Source: Acanthaster planci
Lineage: Eukaryota; Echinodermata; Asteroidea; Valvatida; Acanthasteridae
Direction: 5' to 3'
Assembly: GCF_001949145.1 (NCBI RefSeq)
Contig: NW_019091443.1
Location: forward strand, 749,511-790,001
DNA length: 40,491 nt
Below, in pieces: positions 11,640-22,850 of the stretch. The notes beneath the pieces are model-generated. The model had not been told where the DNA came from, did not search any database, and was given only the letters and a program-made list of their open reading frames with translations. The number at the start of each line of letters is the position of its first letter. The first letter of the stretch is position 1. The translations under genes and the position numbers were made by a program.

Positions 11640-11804
11640 AAAACATTTTGCTGTAGAAATTCCCCCAAATGGAAAACGAGCTACATTATACAAATGGTGT
11701 GATGTTTGCTCTAGAAATGGCAAAAGAAAAGAGACCAAAGTGATGTGTGAAATTTGCGAAGTGCCACTTTGCGCTGTTCCTTGTTTCAAGGAATATTACC
11801 CTTG
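11640..11804 (+). pseudogene. piggyBac C-terminal cysteine-rich domain
   Basis: Directly after the broken N-terminal frame, shifted in phase, lies KWCDVCSRNGKRKETKVMCE followed by ICEVPLCAVPCFKEYYP and a stop (TGA at about 11802). The CxxC...CxxC...C...C pattern is the zinc-binding tail that piggyBac transposases use to recognise their ends. The whole central region between LHFVDN and this tail, some 350 residues by family comparison, has been deleted. The joint lies at about 11630-11650. Confidence 0.9.
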
Positions 11805-12110
11805 AATAATTGCTTATTTGTGCAAAGTTTCCTGTATTCCAAGACATCATAAATGAAATAGTACATGAAATTTTCTGATGCTGGTTCTAATAAAGGTAAA
11901 AGAAAAGTGACAAAATTGATGTGTGAAATTAGCCAAGTTCCACTTTTTGCTGCTCCTTGTTTCAAGGTTTATCACACTTGAATCAATTGCTTATTTATGT
12001 AAAGTTTCTTGTATTCCAAGAAATAGTACATGAATTTTGAAGCAAATCCTGCAAGGTTTATTATACTTGAACCAATTACTTATTCATGTACAATTTTGGC
12101 AAACTTTTTC
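11700..12110 (+). repeat. Duplicated piggyBac 3' segment
   Basis: The cysteine-rich coding end plus ~80 bp of trailer (about 11700-11880) recurs at about 11885-12040, where it still reads LMCEISQVPLFAAPCF with two cysteines lost. A third partial copy (TATACTTGAACCAATTACTTATTCATGTA, split across about 12060-12090) follows. Shared landmarks are CCTTGTTTCAAGG, CTTGAATCAATTGCTTATTT and GTATTCCAAGA. Confidence 0.75.
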
Positions 12111-12229
12111 ACAAGAATTTTCTCCTGTGTCAAGACATCGTGTAATGCAACTACTCTCCATTTTCTTTCCTTTTTTGGCTAAGTTTTTTACAACAGTTTC
12201 CACTTATTTGACAACATAGTTTAATGCAA

Positions 12230-12700
12230 CTACTCTCTTTTTTTTGCTAAGTTTTTACTAGAAGGTTCCTTTTTTTTTTAATAAAATTGAAAAAAGATAA
12301 AATGATTGTAAATATGAGAAAAGAGAGAGAGAGAAAAAAAAGAAATGACAAGTCGTCAAGAGAAGAAGAAAAGTGAGAAATTTGTCTTTTTTTGTATCTG
12401 TTTATTTTATAATTATGGGGAGGATTAGTTTGGAAAGATAGTTTTCATGGGAAGGTTCAAATTTAGAAGGGGCTGTTTATATGGGAAGGGGATTTGAATA
12501 GAACTTGCAAAAAAAAACCAACTTAGAAATGTTTAAGACAATTGTGACAGGTCACTTTTGTGTGTTATTTGTATAGCGCCCTCAGTTGGCTGTGCTCAGT
12601 CAACCATTCAGTGTGAGTTCATTTAGAGACCCCCTCTGGGCACTTGCAAGTTCATTTAGTGACCCCCTCTAGGCACCTTTGTAGTATATTGCCCTTTGTT
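12230..12700. other. Low-complexity AT-rich sequence before the gap
   Basis: This stretch holds poly-T and poly-A tracts, and a GA-rich patch at 12318-12375. A ~39-bp tandem duplication starts AGTTCATTTAGAGACCCCCT near 12615 and AGTTCATTTAGTGACCCCCT near 12650. No gene. Confidence 0.5.
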
Positions 12701-13385
12701 NNNNNNNNNNNNNNNNNNNNNNNNNNNNNNNNNNNNNNNNNNNNNNNNNNNNNNNNNNNNNNNNNNNNNNNNNNNNNNNNNNNNNNNNNNNNNNNNNNNN
12801 NNNNNNNNNNNNNNNNNNNNNNNNNNNNNNNNNNNNNNNNNNNNNNNNNNNNNNNNNNNNNNNNNNNNNNNNNNNNNNNNNNNNNNNNNNNNNNNNNNNN
12901 NNNNNNNNNNNNNNNNNNNNNNNNNNNNNNNNNNNNNNNNNNNNNNNNNNNNNNNNNNNNNNNNNNNNNNNNNNNNNNNNNNNNNNNNNNNNNNNNNNNN
13001 NNNNNNNNNNNNNNNNNNNNNNNNNNNNNNNNNNNNNNNNNNNNNNNNNNNNNNNNNNNNNNNNNNNNNNNNNNNNNNNNNNNNNNNNNNNNNNNNNNNN
13101 NNNNNNNNNNNNNNNNNNNNNNNNNNNNNNNNNNNNNNNNNNNNNNNNNNNNNNNNNNNNNNNNNNNNNNNNNNNNNNNNNNNNNNNNNNNNNNNNNNNN
13201 NNNNNNNNNNNNNNNNNNNNNNNNNNNNNNNNNNNNNNNNNNNNNNNNNNNNNNNNNNNNNNNNNNNNNNNNNNNNNNNNNNNNNNNNNNNNNNNNNNNN
13301 NNNNNNNNNNNNNNNNNNNNNNNNNNNNNNNNNNNNNNNNNNNNNNNNNNNNNNNNNNNNNNNNNNNNNNNNNNNNNNNNNNNNN
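12701..13385. other. Assembly gap (685 N)
   Basis: All bases are N. Open frames reported across it have no meaning. It may hide the 3' end of the piggyBac-like element and the missing part of the gypsy fragment that follows. Confidence 1.
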
Positions 13386-13873
13386 GGCCTTGACTTTCCC
13401 CTGTGTCACACAATTATGAGCTCAGGTGGCTTGTGTCTGGTTTAGAGCCATGCTTCCAGAACACACAGAACTGGGAAATAACTGGGTCTCCATCCTGCAG
13501 TCGGCCCAGTTCCTCTGGAGTATATCCTGGCAGGGCAGCCATTGCAGATTGAGCCTCTACTGCAATGACCGAATGAGTGATGACACGAGTTGCCCTAACG
13601 GCTGCCTCTGTAATCTCCCGGAGTGATGTCGAGTTGGTCACATCTGACAGGGTCTCCTTGGCATACAGTCTGGCGACTCAAAGCATCGGTATTTGCATTT
13701 GATCTACCAGAGTGGTACCGGATTGGGAAGTCAAACTGGGCAAGCTGGCTCACCCACCTCATCTTTCCTGCGGCGAGTTTGGCCGACTTGAGATATGATA
13801 ATGGGTTGTTGTCGATAAAGACTGTGCATTCAGCTCCAAGGAGATAATCATGGAACTTCTCGCCAACCGTTCA
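13386..13873 (-). pseudogene. Ty3/gypsy pol fragment (RNase H to integrase linker)
   Basis: Read on the minus strand from 13873, the frame gives EKFHDYLLGAECTVFIDNNP, then LSYLKSAKLAAGKMRWVSQL, AQFDFPIRYHSGRSNANTDA and LSR, the end of a gypsy RNase H domain: the DNNPL and DALSR motifs are diagnostic. A frameshift near 13640 moves the linker to another frame, where it continues to 13414. The upstream cut at about 13874 coincides with the start of a repeated unit, and the downstream end is lost in the assembly gap. It differs from the gypsy copy at 21643-24505 in sequence and strand. Confidence 0.85.
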
Positions 13874-13875
13874 TT

Positions 13876-14245
13876 TGATGATGTATTTTTGCGTTGGGAG
13901 ATTTAATTTATATAACAGGTTTTGCCCTTACCCAATGTATATTAATAAGCACTGTATGCTCAGTGCTTGTCCAAGAGCTCGCCAAAAAAAACTCACAAGC
14001 TTACTTGGGTGGGACTTGAACCCACGACCTCCTGCTTACTAGTGCAGATGTCTTAAGCACTCGACCACCGAGCTTGCTGGGGTCGGCTGGCTGGTCCGAG
14101 TCAAGTGAAGCAGTGGGTACTGCGAACTATTTCCAAGATGTAGTTTTGCGTTGGGGAGATGTTAATTTTATATAATGGGTTTTGTCCTTACCCAACGTAT
14201 ATTAATAAGCACTGTATGCTCAGTGCTTGTCCGAGAGCTTGAAAA
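13876..14245 (-). repeat. tRNA-like SINE unit flanked by ~110-bp direct repeats
   Basis: Two direct copies (13876-13985 and 14137-14240) share TTTTGCGTTGGG, ACCCAA(T/C)GTATATTAATAAG and CACTGTATGCTCAGTGCTTG. Between them, on the minus strand, lies a tRNA-like stretch: GCTCGGTGGTCGAGTGCTTA and a B-box-like GTGGGTTCAAGTCCCAC with a five-base-pair T stem. The acceptor stem does not pair in the normal register, so I read it as a SINE or tRNA-derived promoter rather than a tRNA gene. Confidence 0.6.
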
Positions 14246-14249
14246 ATGG

Positions 14250-15539
14250 TACCCCCACCACAAGCACATACATTGTACACACAAACTGTGATTCATGACT
14301 GCATTAATCAGAACTGGCAATTTGTCTGTATGTCAATGCAACAGTAGGCCTTTTACCATCACCTGTTAATTTCCTTGCTTTGTTGTACAGCAGCTTCCTC
14401 TCTCGTTGGTACCCCTGCCTCTGATGAATCGCAGTCGTATCAGTGAGAACCTTGCACTTGCAGCACAGAAACCTATCCGGCAGCCGGCCAGATAATACGA
14501 CAGTTATGAAATACAGTATGCACCGTGAGGGGCTTTTTAGTCAGTTTGATGTCTATGTTCAACGCAATCATGAAACTTCCAAATGTACAGTACATACATG
14601 TACATGTATTATGCTCCATCCTGATTTGACATGCCTTTGAATAAAATCCACCAATCTAAAACCATTGAACAATATACGCAAGTTGATCACTGGATTGTGC
14701 TGAACATATAGGACTTACATAATCACTGTTAATCGTCTTTTCCATCATTTGGACATAAGGTCACCATACCAAAATGTTCAAAGCGGCCATTTGTAGAGTT
14801 CAAGTTTCTTGGGATATGTCAGTGCAAATTTAGAGCTAATTTGAGTGAGCTCTCTTCCCCTGACATCACCGTCCAGACTTAGCACAGAAAGTGCAGACAA
14901 AAACTTGCAATTGAGAATGTTTTGTAATACGTATACCTTTGCCTAACAGACCCAGTTCCAGCACTTCATCCATCCAGCTTCTAAACCCAGCTGCCCGCTG
15001 CGGTACGTGTAGTTATTGGGCTTGGTGCACCCTTGCTAAAGATCATTGTGATCATGCCTATTCGGTGTGTCAACTCCTTCTGCAATTTCTTGTGCCAGTG
15101 CATGAATTTGGTTTCAGTTCAGCTTTTTGGGGATTACCTTGGAATCCTCTGATCAAGCAAAATCCATTAAGAACTCAATTGGTGTAATTTCAGGTCTGGG
15201 AAGTCCCAAGAGGTCCTGAGAAAACACAATCCATGTGTTGACGCGAGACCGCGCAAATGGTTAATACATGCATGGACGATTTTGTGTTGAGTGTAAAAAT
15301 TGGTTATGGTCTTCAACATGAAATCTTCGAGTTCATGCCCCCCCAATATTTTGCATGACTTTTTTCACAACGTTCCAGCCAAGTTATCAAGATATCATGT
15401 AATAAGACTGTCCGACAATGTTCACATCTACCGATCGCGCACAGGTCAGCTGATCCCACAAAGTACGGACATGCGCAGACGCTTAGGCAAAACAGCACTT
15501 GTATGTATGTACAAAGTCAATGGGTTTCAAAAAGTGTAC
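14250..15539. other. No gene recognised
   Basis: This is gene-free sequence with ACATGTACATGTAT simple repeats at about 14597. The short frames at 14443-14640, 14939-15187 and 15300-15560 have no family signature. Confidence 0.4.
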
Positions 15540-16010
15540 AAAGTCGATGAGAGAAATTAAATCTTCAAAATTATATAATAAATCTAATTATGATGTCAAA
15601 GTGACGTCATGCTCTTAGGTTCATCTATGCTGCATGGTCTTTGCTTGTACCAAGTTTCCTTTGTGAAGTGGTCAAAGTCTACGCCATTCTGACTGTTTAA
15701 AAAACATGTACAAAACCTATAGGGAAAATTAAATACTCAAAATTCAATAAAAAATCAGATTAAGACGTCATCACGACGCCATGATTACCGGCATATCTAT
15801 ATTGATGGTCTTTGCTTCTACCAAGTTTCATTTTCTGAAGTGATCAAAGTCTATGCCATTCTTGCAGTTGAAAAATGTGTAAAAAACATATGGGGAAAAA
15901 TTAAATGTTCAAAATTCTGTAATAAATCGAATAATAACGTCATGATTCTGCATACATCCGCAGGTGGTAGTCTAACAATGTGCCGGGTTTGAAGTAAATC
16001 GGCCCAAAAT
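15540..16010 (+). repeat. ~171-bp tandem repeat, about 2.7 units
   Basis: Units begin near 15551, 15722 and 15892 with the A-rich word AATTAAAT-(n)-TCAAAATT. They share TGACGTCAT or CGTCATCACGACG, GGTCTTTGCTTSTACCAAGT and GATCAAAGTCTATGCCATTC. The third unit is cut short near 16010. The units are diverged. Nothing suggests coding. Confidence 0.75.
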
Positions 16011-18290
16011 TAGGACCAAAAGTGGTGTGCAGAATGACCCCATGTTATGTCAATAGCAAAAATTTGAAAAAGAAGACCGAAAAAGCTAAAAAAAAAATAA
16101 AGAACAAAAGCAATGCCTTTTTCGCAAGTTGCGAAAAAGCCAAATATACCATCCCAGCAGAATCAACATTCATACATTCATAAATCCCCCAGCGCGATGT
16201 GGTTAATAAGTGGAAGTTCCCTGTGACCCTCAGAAATGGAGACAAACCACTTCAAGTTGAATTTGCAGTATTAAAATGGTATCTGAACGTTAAGATCATT
16301 TTAACTTTATGACCGACCCCTGTGGTGAGCAACCATTTCAATGTTTGCAGGTTTAGCAAAAATGCTGGCTGAGCGTAACGTCATCTTGCCACATAATCAT
16401 TGTGATGCTTGTCCTTGTAAATTAACCCACATCTGTTTTTGTATTGTGCCATTGTTTAAGCACCAAGTTCTCAGCCTACATGTAAAATGTTTCTCTTTGA
16501 AAATCTTTGGCCACTGGAAAAGAAAATGTTTCCATCACATGAACAAGGGTTACTTGTTGGTTTGTACTTAGACAACAAGAATTCACCAAAGGAAAGTAAC
16601 TTTAGGGCACCAAAATATCAAAAATTCAGCAGTTTTTGAGCACAATTTAAAAAACATGGAGTTTGCCTCTTGGAATGGCACAATGGCTTCCCCTTGAATA
16701 TGTTAATATGCTAATTTGCAGTAGCATAAAAAGCCAAAGAGGCACCAAAAACTCTCTCAAGTAGCAAAACAAAAATAAAATTGAATTGGACCCTTCAATA
16801 AAACTCAATGGAATCAAACATTTAGGTTTGCAATTACTCAACTTTTCTTTTACACTATCAAACAATATTCTTTTTGAGGCTTACCGCTTAGAAATTCCAC
16901 TTGTTTTCTGTATACTCTGGTCACACCGAACATAAGCTGTGAAGACAGGTAAAGTGAGAGACGTGGGCGAGCTCCATGAGGTTTAAGTGGCTGACCCTCA
17001 AGGCAAATGTACTTCAAGATATCATCACTAAAAAATTGAACAAAATACATATGTATTATAATACTTCGGTGAGTTGTCCTGTTACAAGCTGGTGCAATAT
17101 AGACAAAGAAGCAAACAAACGCATTTTACATTCAAGTGTCAGCAGCATCCAACAATTAGTTTACTCTGAAAACATGATTTGTCAAAAATAAGCAGCTTTT
17201 GACAGAGTTTGTTGACGCGGTTACGCCTGACCTTTTCAATTATGAAATTAAAGGAACGTACGAAGAATTACGTACAGAACCAGATATGAATAGCTTTAAT
17301 TATTGTCAGGAAATGGAAAAAGGTAAATTTTTTGTGTGGGTTATCTTGCATTTCTTATTCTGCTTCCCTCATTCCCGGGATATTTTCCAATCTTATGCAA
17401 CCTAAACGGCACTATCTGTAGTATGCAATGGTGGAGGTCATGATGTTCACCCCACTTGCAAATCCAGTCCATTGTTTTAGGGGAACTTTCCAACAGTCCT
17501 GACCATTTTTTTTTAGAAACAGAATGTCAGTTTTCATTGTTTGGGAGAATCATCAAACTGGAGGTTGCAGGTTGTTGGAGCCTTGGAGAAAATCTGCTGA
17601 TCCTGCTGATTAGCAGAGTTACACAATGAACCTTCGAAGATTTGACCAATGGGGAAGTTTATATGCAAATCAAACTTTAAGGAAGGTTTGGTCAAACTTG
17701 CAAGTGACCAATCACATTCTTGATGGAAATGTCCATCAAGAGACTGTAACAGGCATTTAAGGGCCTACGCCAGGGTCAGAATTCAGTCTGCACCACCACC
17801 CAGCAGACCACTGGTCAAAAGCCCAACACTCGAGTCCACACAGTAGTCATATGGGGTGAGTTGCTGTCCTTAGAATATTTTCTAGTAATCCACCTGTGTG
17901 TAACTTCATTTTAAATTTATTTTGATTACTTAGTATTAGAGACTGTATTACTTCTAATGTTGATGGACTTGTATTGTTAGCTTGTTTTTATGATCAATCA
18001 CAATCATGGCATTCACATCAAGTTATTTTACAGTGTACTCTTCTCCATTTGTTCCGATTATCCCCTTGTTTGGCACACTCGATTCAACAATGTCCTCGTT
18101 TGTAATTAAGGATGATGTTTGTACACATTGTAAGGAGAAATTTCTGTTCTATTGTATACAACGTCACAAAATCCTAAATACAGGTTTAAAAATATATAGA
18201 TACAACTTTGGCATTGTTTAGGAGAAATCATACTCTCGATTGTCTGCCGCATTTAATAAAAGTTTCCTATAATGCCTTTTGCAAGTTGCA
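16011..18290. other. No gene recognised
   Basis: This is AT-rich sequence with several short open frames (16341-16571, 16647-16865 minus, 16976-17191, 17199-17405, 18006-18221). None shows a domain, codon bias or splice context that I can support. Confidence 0.4.
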
Positions 18291-18297
18291 ATTGTCG

Positions 18298-18795
18298 TCA
18301 TTCGACAAAGAGATCTGATTTGGTTCCAGAGAAGGGGTCCCAGGTATCAAACAGTGGAAAGGTGAATAGACGTTGTGACGCTATCAAGATGAAGCTTATT
18401 TGAAAACCTGGTGTTATAATTGTGAATATCAGTGTTCCTTGCAAAAGAGATTTAATATTCAGAGGCAGTATTCCTTTTTCAAACTTAAACATTAAATCAC
18501 ACAAGTGATATTTGTAAAGGTCGTAAATAGATAAGGTATTAAATTTGACAAATAGCGGGCCTGAGTGATCTTGAACGCAAGAACCATTTATAAGCCTTAA
18601 CGATTTCTTCCAAATTACAAATAATTTCTCAAGGCAAGTTTTATGAGTATTTCCCCAAGCTAGTATACCATATTGAGGATGAGACAGAGATAAGGTATTA
18701 TAAATGGAAAGCAAAATATGAGAGGGGACAAACTGGATAATCTTTCTAAGAATAGCAAGATTTCGAGAAAGAAGTGTAAGAATTTTCTGGCAGTG
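18298..18795 (-). pseudogene. LINE (non-LTR) reverse transcriptase C-terminal fragment
   Basis: Minus-strand frame 18714-18298 and its continuation up to about 18795 read ILRKIIQFVPSHILLSIYNT (beginning of the segment), then SHPQYGILAWGNTHKTCLEK, LFVIWKKSLRLING and IYDLYKYHLCDLMFKFEKGI. The pattern Y-G-x-x-x-W-G-N-T...L...L-Q/W-K-K-x-x-R-x-I is the conserved tail of Jockey/CR1/RTE-like reverse transcriptases, just after the palm and thumb. It is 5'-truncated, as dead LINE copies usually are: upstream of about 18800 the similarity stops. The clade cannot be settled from this piece. Confidence 0.75.
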
Positions 18796-18799
18796 ATGT

Positions 18800-19826
18800 T
18801 TCTAAGTTAATTTATCATCAATTATTTATAAGCAGGGAAAACCAGGTTGAAGTGTGCACCCCTTTACAATTTAACAAGTGCATAATTAAATACAGCTCAC
18901 TCCTCACAGCATCATGTGTATACACTGGCAAACTATGGGAGTAATACTGCATGCTCACTGATAGACTTAAGTGGGTAGTGCTTTCTTATGGGAGTAATTT
19001 TGTGCAGGTTTAGCCAGCCTAGGGAGTTTAGCCAATCAGATGTCTAGTTCCTTGACCAATGGATGATCAAGGTCAAGATGGCTTCAGCCAATGCATAAGA
19101 CTGTAGGATGGTAGCTAGCAATGTTGGGCCTAGACCAATAGTAGTAAGGGTTTCTTGAGCAGATTAGGGAAAAGTTGGCAGGAAAAACTCCATGTGCTCA
19201 CTTATGTCTCAGCCTTCAACAAGACAGTACGTGTACTTTAATTTGAGTAATAAATTAAAATAAGTATTGCGGGCATAATTTGATAATCATGACACCCGCT
19301 TACATTATTTATTTGTTTACCAGATTACGCCTTTTATTATCTGCCAATCAGCGAGAATTAATTTATTTCCAGCTAAGAAAGCAAAAGGGTTTCGCATGCT
19401 GTACGAAAATACAAATATCCTCACTTTAGACAATACATATATTCAAAAATGATGAGAAAACCCCAGGGATTCTACATGTATTTCACAAAAAAAAATTATG
19501 AATTAACAACGAAAATAAATAAAGGGCCTATCTTGAAGATGATCTATGCATTGAAGTTGGGGATGGCTTGTCTTGGCTTGACTTGGCACGTACCTGTGGA
19601 GCTTGCAGTTGAAGGACTTTCAGTTCAAGGGACGTGAATGGATGCCGAAGATCATGGGCCAAGTACAGATGATGTGCACGGCTCAAATGTACAGTCTCTC
19701 ATTCCCCGGCTTGACTAAATCAGGTGTGGGAATGGAATTCATGTGACTCTGGTCCAAGCCACTCACTGTCCAGCATTTATGCTGCTCAATAGGCTCACTG
19801 AAGTCACTCTAGTGATGTCTTTGCTT
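18800..19826. other. No gene recognised
   Basis: Gene-free. CCAATGG and CCAATCA words recur at 19020-19140. The 62-codon frame at 19449-19637 has no recognisable feature. Confidence 0.4.
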
Positions 19827-20966
19827 AGAGCAGGACAGGGACGAATTTGTAAGTACGGCAGATTCATTGAAAGGAGAGGTCACAGAGACAATAGTCTCTG
19901 ATCAGTCCAGTAGCCAAGTCAAGTACTAGCTGTACTAAGTAAAGTAGTTGTACAGATTATCGAAAGTGAAAGTCCCTTTAAAATGCTACACTGTGTGTAA
20001 GGTTGTCATGGTTACCACTGCTGGTCAATGTCCTCGTCTACCTGAGAACTGTTTGTGGCTGTGTGTGGGTTGGTTCACACAGAAATGACTAAGGTGCTAC
20101 AAGGACACTACACCAAGACCGGTGTTTTAATTCAGGAATTATAAGGTTACAACTGTTGCGGTAAAACTTTGGAACTCTTGAGTTTGGGGAATTTGAATGA
20201 CTCATAATCAGAAGGTAAAACTTACATGTAATTAAGATTAAACATTAAAATTTCAAGTCCTGAGCAATGAAATCGATTTAGAGCAAACGATTAAACACCC
20301 GGATATAAGAAATGAAATAAAGAAAAACTAACTACTGAATATATGCAACATGGTAAAAACTAATTAAAGGCGAATCAAGTCAAAGGATTGAAACTTATCA
20401 AATAATAAAACACAGAAGAATGTTGCAAATTCACAAACTTAATTTGCACAGGAGGAAAACATACCTCTCTTCACTTTAGTCAAGAGAATGTGATTGTTCA
20501 ATGCTAGGAGTACTATATCATGAAAACGTAAGGATGATAGTATTATACAAGTAATCCTAGAAGTCAGTTCTTTCTAAATTAGGTTTTAATTAGTTCAGGC
20601 TAGTTGCCAGAGGTCTTTTTACATAAGAATGGTAAGCTTCCAAATGAATGGAAACTCATACAGGAAGTTAAATTCATTCAGTGTTCAGGGACCATGAAGT
20701 CAGAATGTTTGGACAAATCGTGGAAGATATCGCAAAAGAAATGGTGTTTGTATTTGGAAACAACAGAACCTTAAAGAGATGACAACATGGATAGAACTTG
20801 GTCTAAGGAACAGACACTTCAATCTAGGCATAAATGCAAGACAAAAGTATCATTAAAACTCACCTAGAGCAGAACAGGGATGAATTTGCAAGTGTGGCAG
20901 ATTCAGTGAAAGGAGAGGTCACAGAGACAACAGGACAATCTCTGATCAGTCCAGTAGCCAAGTCAA
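19827..20966 (+). repeat. ~100-bp direct repeats about 1.04 kb apart
   Basis: The sequence AGAGCAGGACAGGGACGAAT continuing to CAGTAGCCAAGTCAAGT (19827-19923) recurs at 20865-20966 (AGAGCAGAACAGGGATGAAT, ending CAGTAGCCAAGTCAAGT). The second copy has a 5-6 base extra (CAGGAC). The second copy lies in a plus-strand frame (20834-21100) that has no family match I recognise. Whether this is a tandem duplication or the repeats of a decayed retroelement is open. Confidence 0.6.
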
Positions 20967-21184
20967 GTGGAAGGTCACTGGCCACTGAATTTATCCGCTC
21001 CTCCTCAAGGACTCCTGTGGTTGGTTGCAAGTTCTGCTACCAACCTGCCCACACGCGCTGCCAAGCAACCCACACATTTCTAAGCAATTGGACGACCTAA
21101 CTCTGAGGGAGTTAGAATTTCAAAAAAATGGGGAGCACAAAGTTCATCCTATTACATAAGGTTCAGTATTTCTTCTTTTTTTGT

Positions 21185-21540
21185 CTCATTTTGGCAAGAA
21201 CAGTCGCATTTCTGTCAATGTTAACTTTCAGTTCCTCATTTGTGACTGTTCAGTGTGAGGGGTACTACCTCACTCCTTCTCGAGTCCAATTCCAGCAAAA
21301 ATAGTGGCATTTCTGCCATTTCTGGCTGGGAGTTACTCAGTTGCGACTGGTCAGAGTGAAGTGTAATGCTACTGCACACTTTTTAGACTTTCCCTTCTGG
21401 AAAAATGGCCCTGCGCTGTTGGCCTTGCAAATTCCTCCTGGAATCCAATGCTGGCAAGAACACTTGCATTTCTCTCATCTTAACTTGGAGTTACTCAGTA
21501 GCAACTGTGTACTGCGGCACACACTTTGGACTTTCCATTC
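21185..21540 (+). repeat. Three imperfect repeats upstream of the DIRS-like ORF
   Basis: The words GGCAAGAACAGTCGCATTTC (21192), AGCAAAAATAGTGGCATTTC (21294) and GGCAAGAACACTTGCATTTC (21454) each start a unit. Each unit also contains a GAGTTACTCAGT-like word and GCGACTG or GCAACTG. Spacing is uneven (102 and 160 bp). They lie directly before the first reading frame of the DIRS-like element and may be part of its leader. Confidence 0.55.
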
Positions 21541-21574
21541 TGAACTCTTAAGCCTGCCCATCTGTGAGGACAAG

Positions 21575-21642
21575 ATGCCGCAGCCCAAGCAGAAGCCTCT
21601 GCCTCCAGCAAAATTCCATGATGGTCCCGCTGCCATGCCTAC
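21575..21642 (+). pseudogene. DIRS-like ORF1, first exon-like piece
   Basis: ATG at 21575 starts MPQPKQKPLPPAKFHDGPAA, a basic, proline-rich head. It is cut after 22 codons by the gypsy 5' LTR at 21643. The frame resumes in phase after the 3' LTR at 24511 (TPPRKR, then a stop). Confidence 0.6.
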
Positions 21643-21760
21643 TGTCACATGTCCACCCGTCACATGAGGGCGCAAGACACTCTAACCATCATGGCGGAAT
21701 AAAGCAAGGGACAGTGTAGCTGTGCGTGTGTGTTCTCATTCCTTAGGCCACATGCTAACA
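21643..21760 (+). repeat. gypsy 5' LTR
   Basis: 118 bp, starting TGTCACATGTCC and ending CACATGCTAACA. It contains GGAATAAAGC, a possible polyadenylation signal (AATAAA). It differs from the 3' LTR at only a few positions, so the insertion is younger than the surrounding inverted repeat. Confidence 0.9.
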
Positions 21761-21991
21761 TGGTGGCAGCGGTAAACAACTGAATTCTAAATCCAGGACA
21801 CATTCCTAAGTAATCACTGATCATTCTTACCGAACTTCTGGCATGATATTTCGTCAGAAATAAGCCGTTTTTCACTGATTGTTTTGGAATGATCAACCAT
21901 GTGTGCAGCGTGACTGAACATGTACATGCCACACCGCGTGCGGCAGCAATAGACCCGAAGCAACATAGCGGCACGACTCCATTGTTCCTGC

Positions 21992-22354
21992 ATGAGCCAA
22001 GATGTGTTCCAGATGTGCATGGACCAGTTTCTCAAGTCATGTCCTGGCACGATCGGCATCGCCGATGACATTGTGGTGTATGGTGCAACAAAAGACGAGC
22101 ATGATTGCAATCTCCATCACTTGATGAAGGCAGCCAGCCAGTATGGGTTGATATTCAACAGCGCAAAATGTGCGATCAAAACCCTGAGCATTAAGTTTTT
22201 TGGCATGATCTACAACAAGCATGGTGTGCGTCCTGACCCAGACAAGGTTGCAGCCATCAAACAGATGAGCCCCCAACAAGACAGGACAACACTCCAAGAA
22301 TTCCTTGGCATGGTCACGTATCTCAGTCCCTTCATACCCCACCTGTCTCAATAA
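21992..22354 (+). pseudogene. gypsy reverse transcriptase, C-terminal half
   Basis: The frame begins MSQDVFQMCMDQFL and reads the catalytic-loop motif IADDIVVYG (about 22055-22081), where the two aspartates are intact. LKMS-type connection sequence follows: FGMIYNKHGVRPDPDKVAAI, then LQEFLGMVTYLSPFIPHLS. This is the second half of a gypsy reverse transcriptase. The fingers and first palm motif are absent, and the frame stops at TAA (22352). Confidence 0.9.
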
Positions 22355-22850
22355 ACAGCTAACCTCGGAGGGCTACTGAAGAGAGATGTTGACTTTGTCT
22401 GGTCTCCTTCACACCAGATGGCATTTGAGAAGGTCAAAGATTTCCTCTGCACCGAGACAATACTTACCTACTTTGATCCCTCGAAAGAAACCACCATCCA
22501 GGTTGATTCATGGAGCAGAGGTATAGGTGCAGCCCTGACCCAAGATGGCAGAGCAGTCGCCTCTGCATCAAAATCTCTGAGCGAGACAGAACAGAGGTAG
22601 GCCACCATAGAGCGTGAACTCCTTGCGGTTGTGTTTGGGTGTGAGAGATTCCATACCTATGTTTACGGCAGTAGTTTTAACATTGAGAGCGACCACAAGC
22701 CCTTGGAGATGATTCAGCGGAAATCACTGAAGTAAGCCCCTCCGTGACTTCAACGTATGCTTCTTCGTCTCCAACCCTATGACATCAAGGTTGTCTACCA
22801 TCCTGGTAAAGAGATGTTACTACCAGACACCCTATCCCGTATTCCGGTCC
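22355..22850 (+). pseudogene. gypsy RNase H domain (with stops)
   Basis: This domain degrades the RNA strand during retrotransposition. The frame from 22418 gives MAFEKVKDFLCTE, LTYFDPSKETTIQVD and SWSRGIGAALTQDG, including the first catalytic aspartate in QVD. After a TAG at 22598-22600 it continues ATIERELLAVVFGCERF and ESDHKPLEMI, and after further breaks QPYDIKVVYHPGKEMLLPDT LSRIP (22757 onwards). All motif blocks are in order, but at least two stops interrupt them. Confidence 0.85.

Noticed and set aside
12644-13445. Open frames of about 250 codons spanning the gap
   Set aside because: They are made of unknown bases; only the few end codons are real.
13985-14125. Functional tRNA gene
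   Set aside because: The T arm and B box are good, but no acceptor stem pairs in register and an ordinary anticodon arm is not clear.
20834-21100. Zinc-knuckle protein (CKFCYQPAHTRC)
   Set aside because: Spacing is C-x2-C-x4-H-x2-C rather than the C-x2-C-x4-H-x4-C of a gag knuckle, and no other gag-like sequence is nearby.
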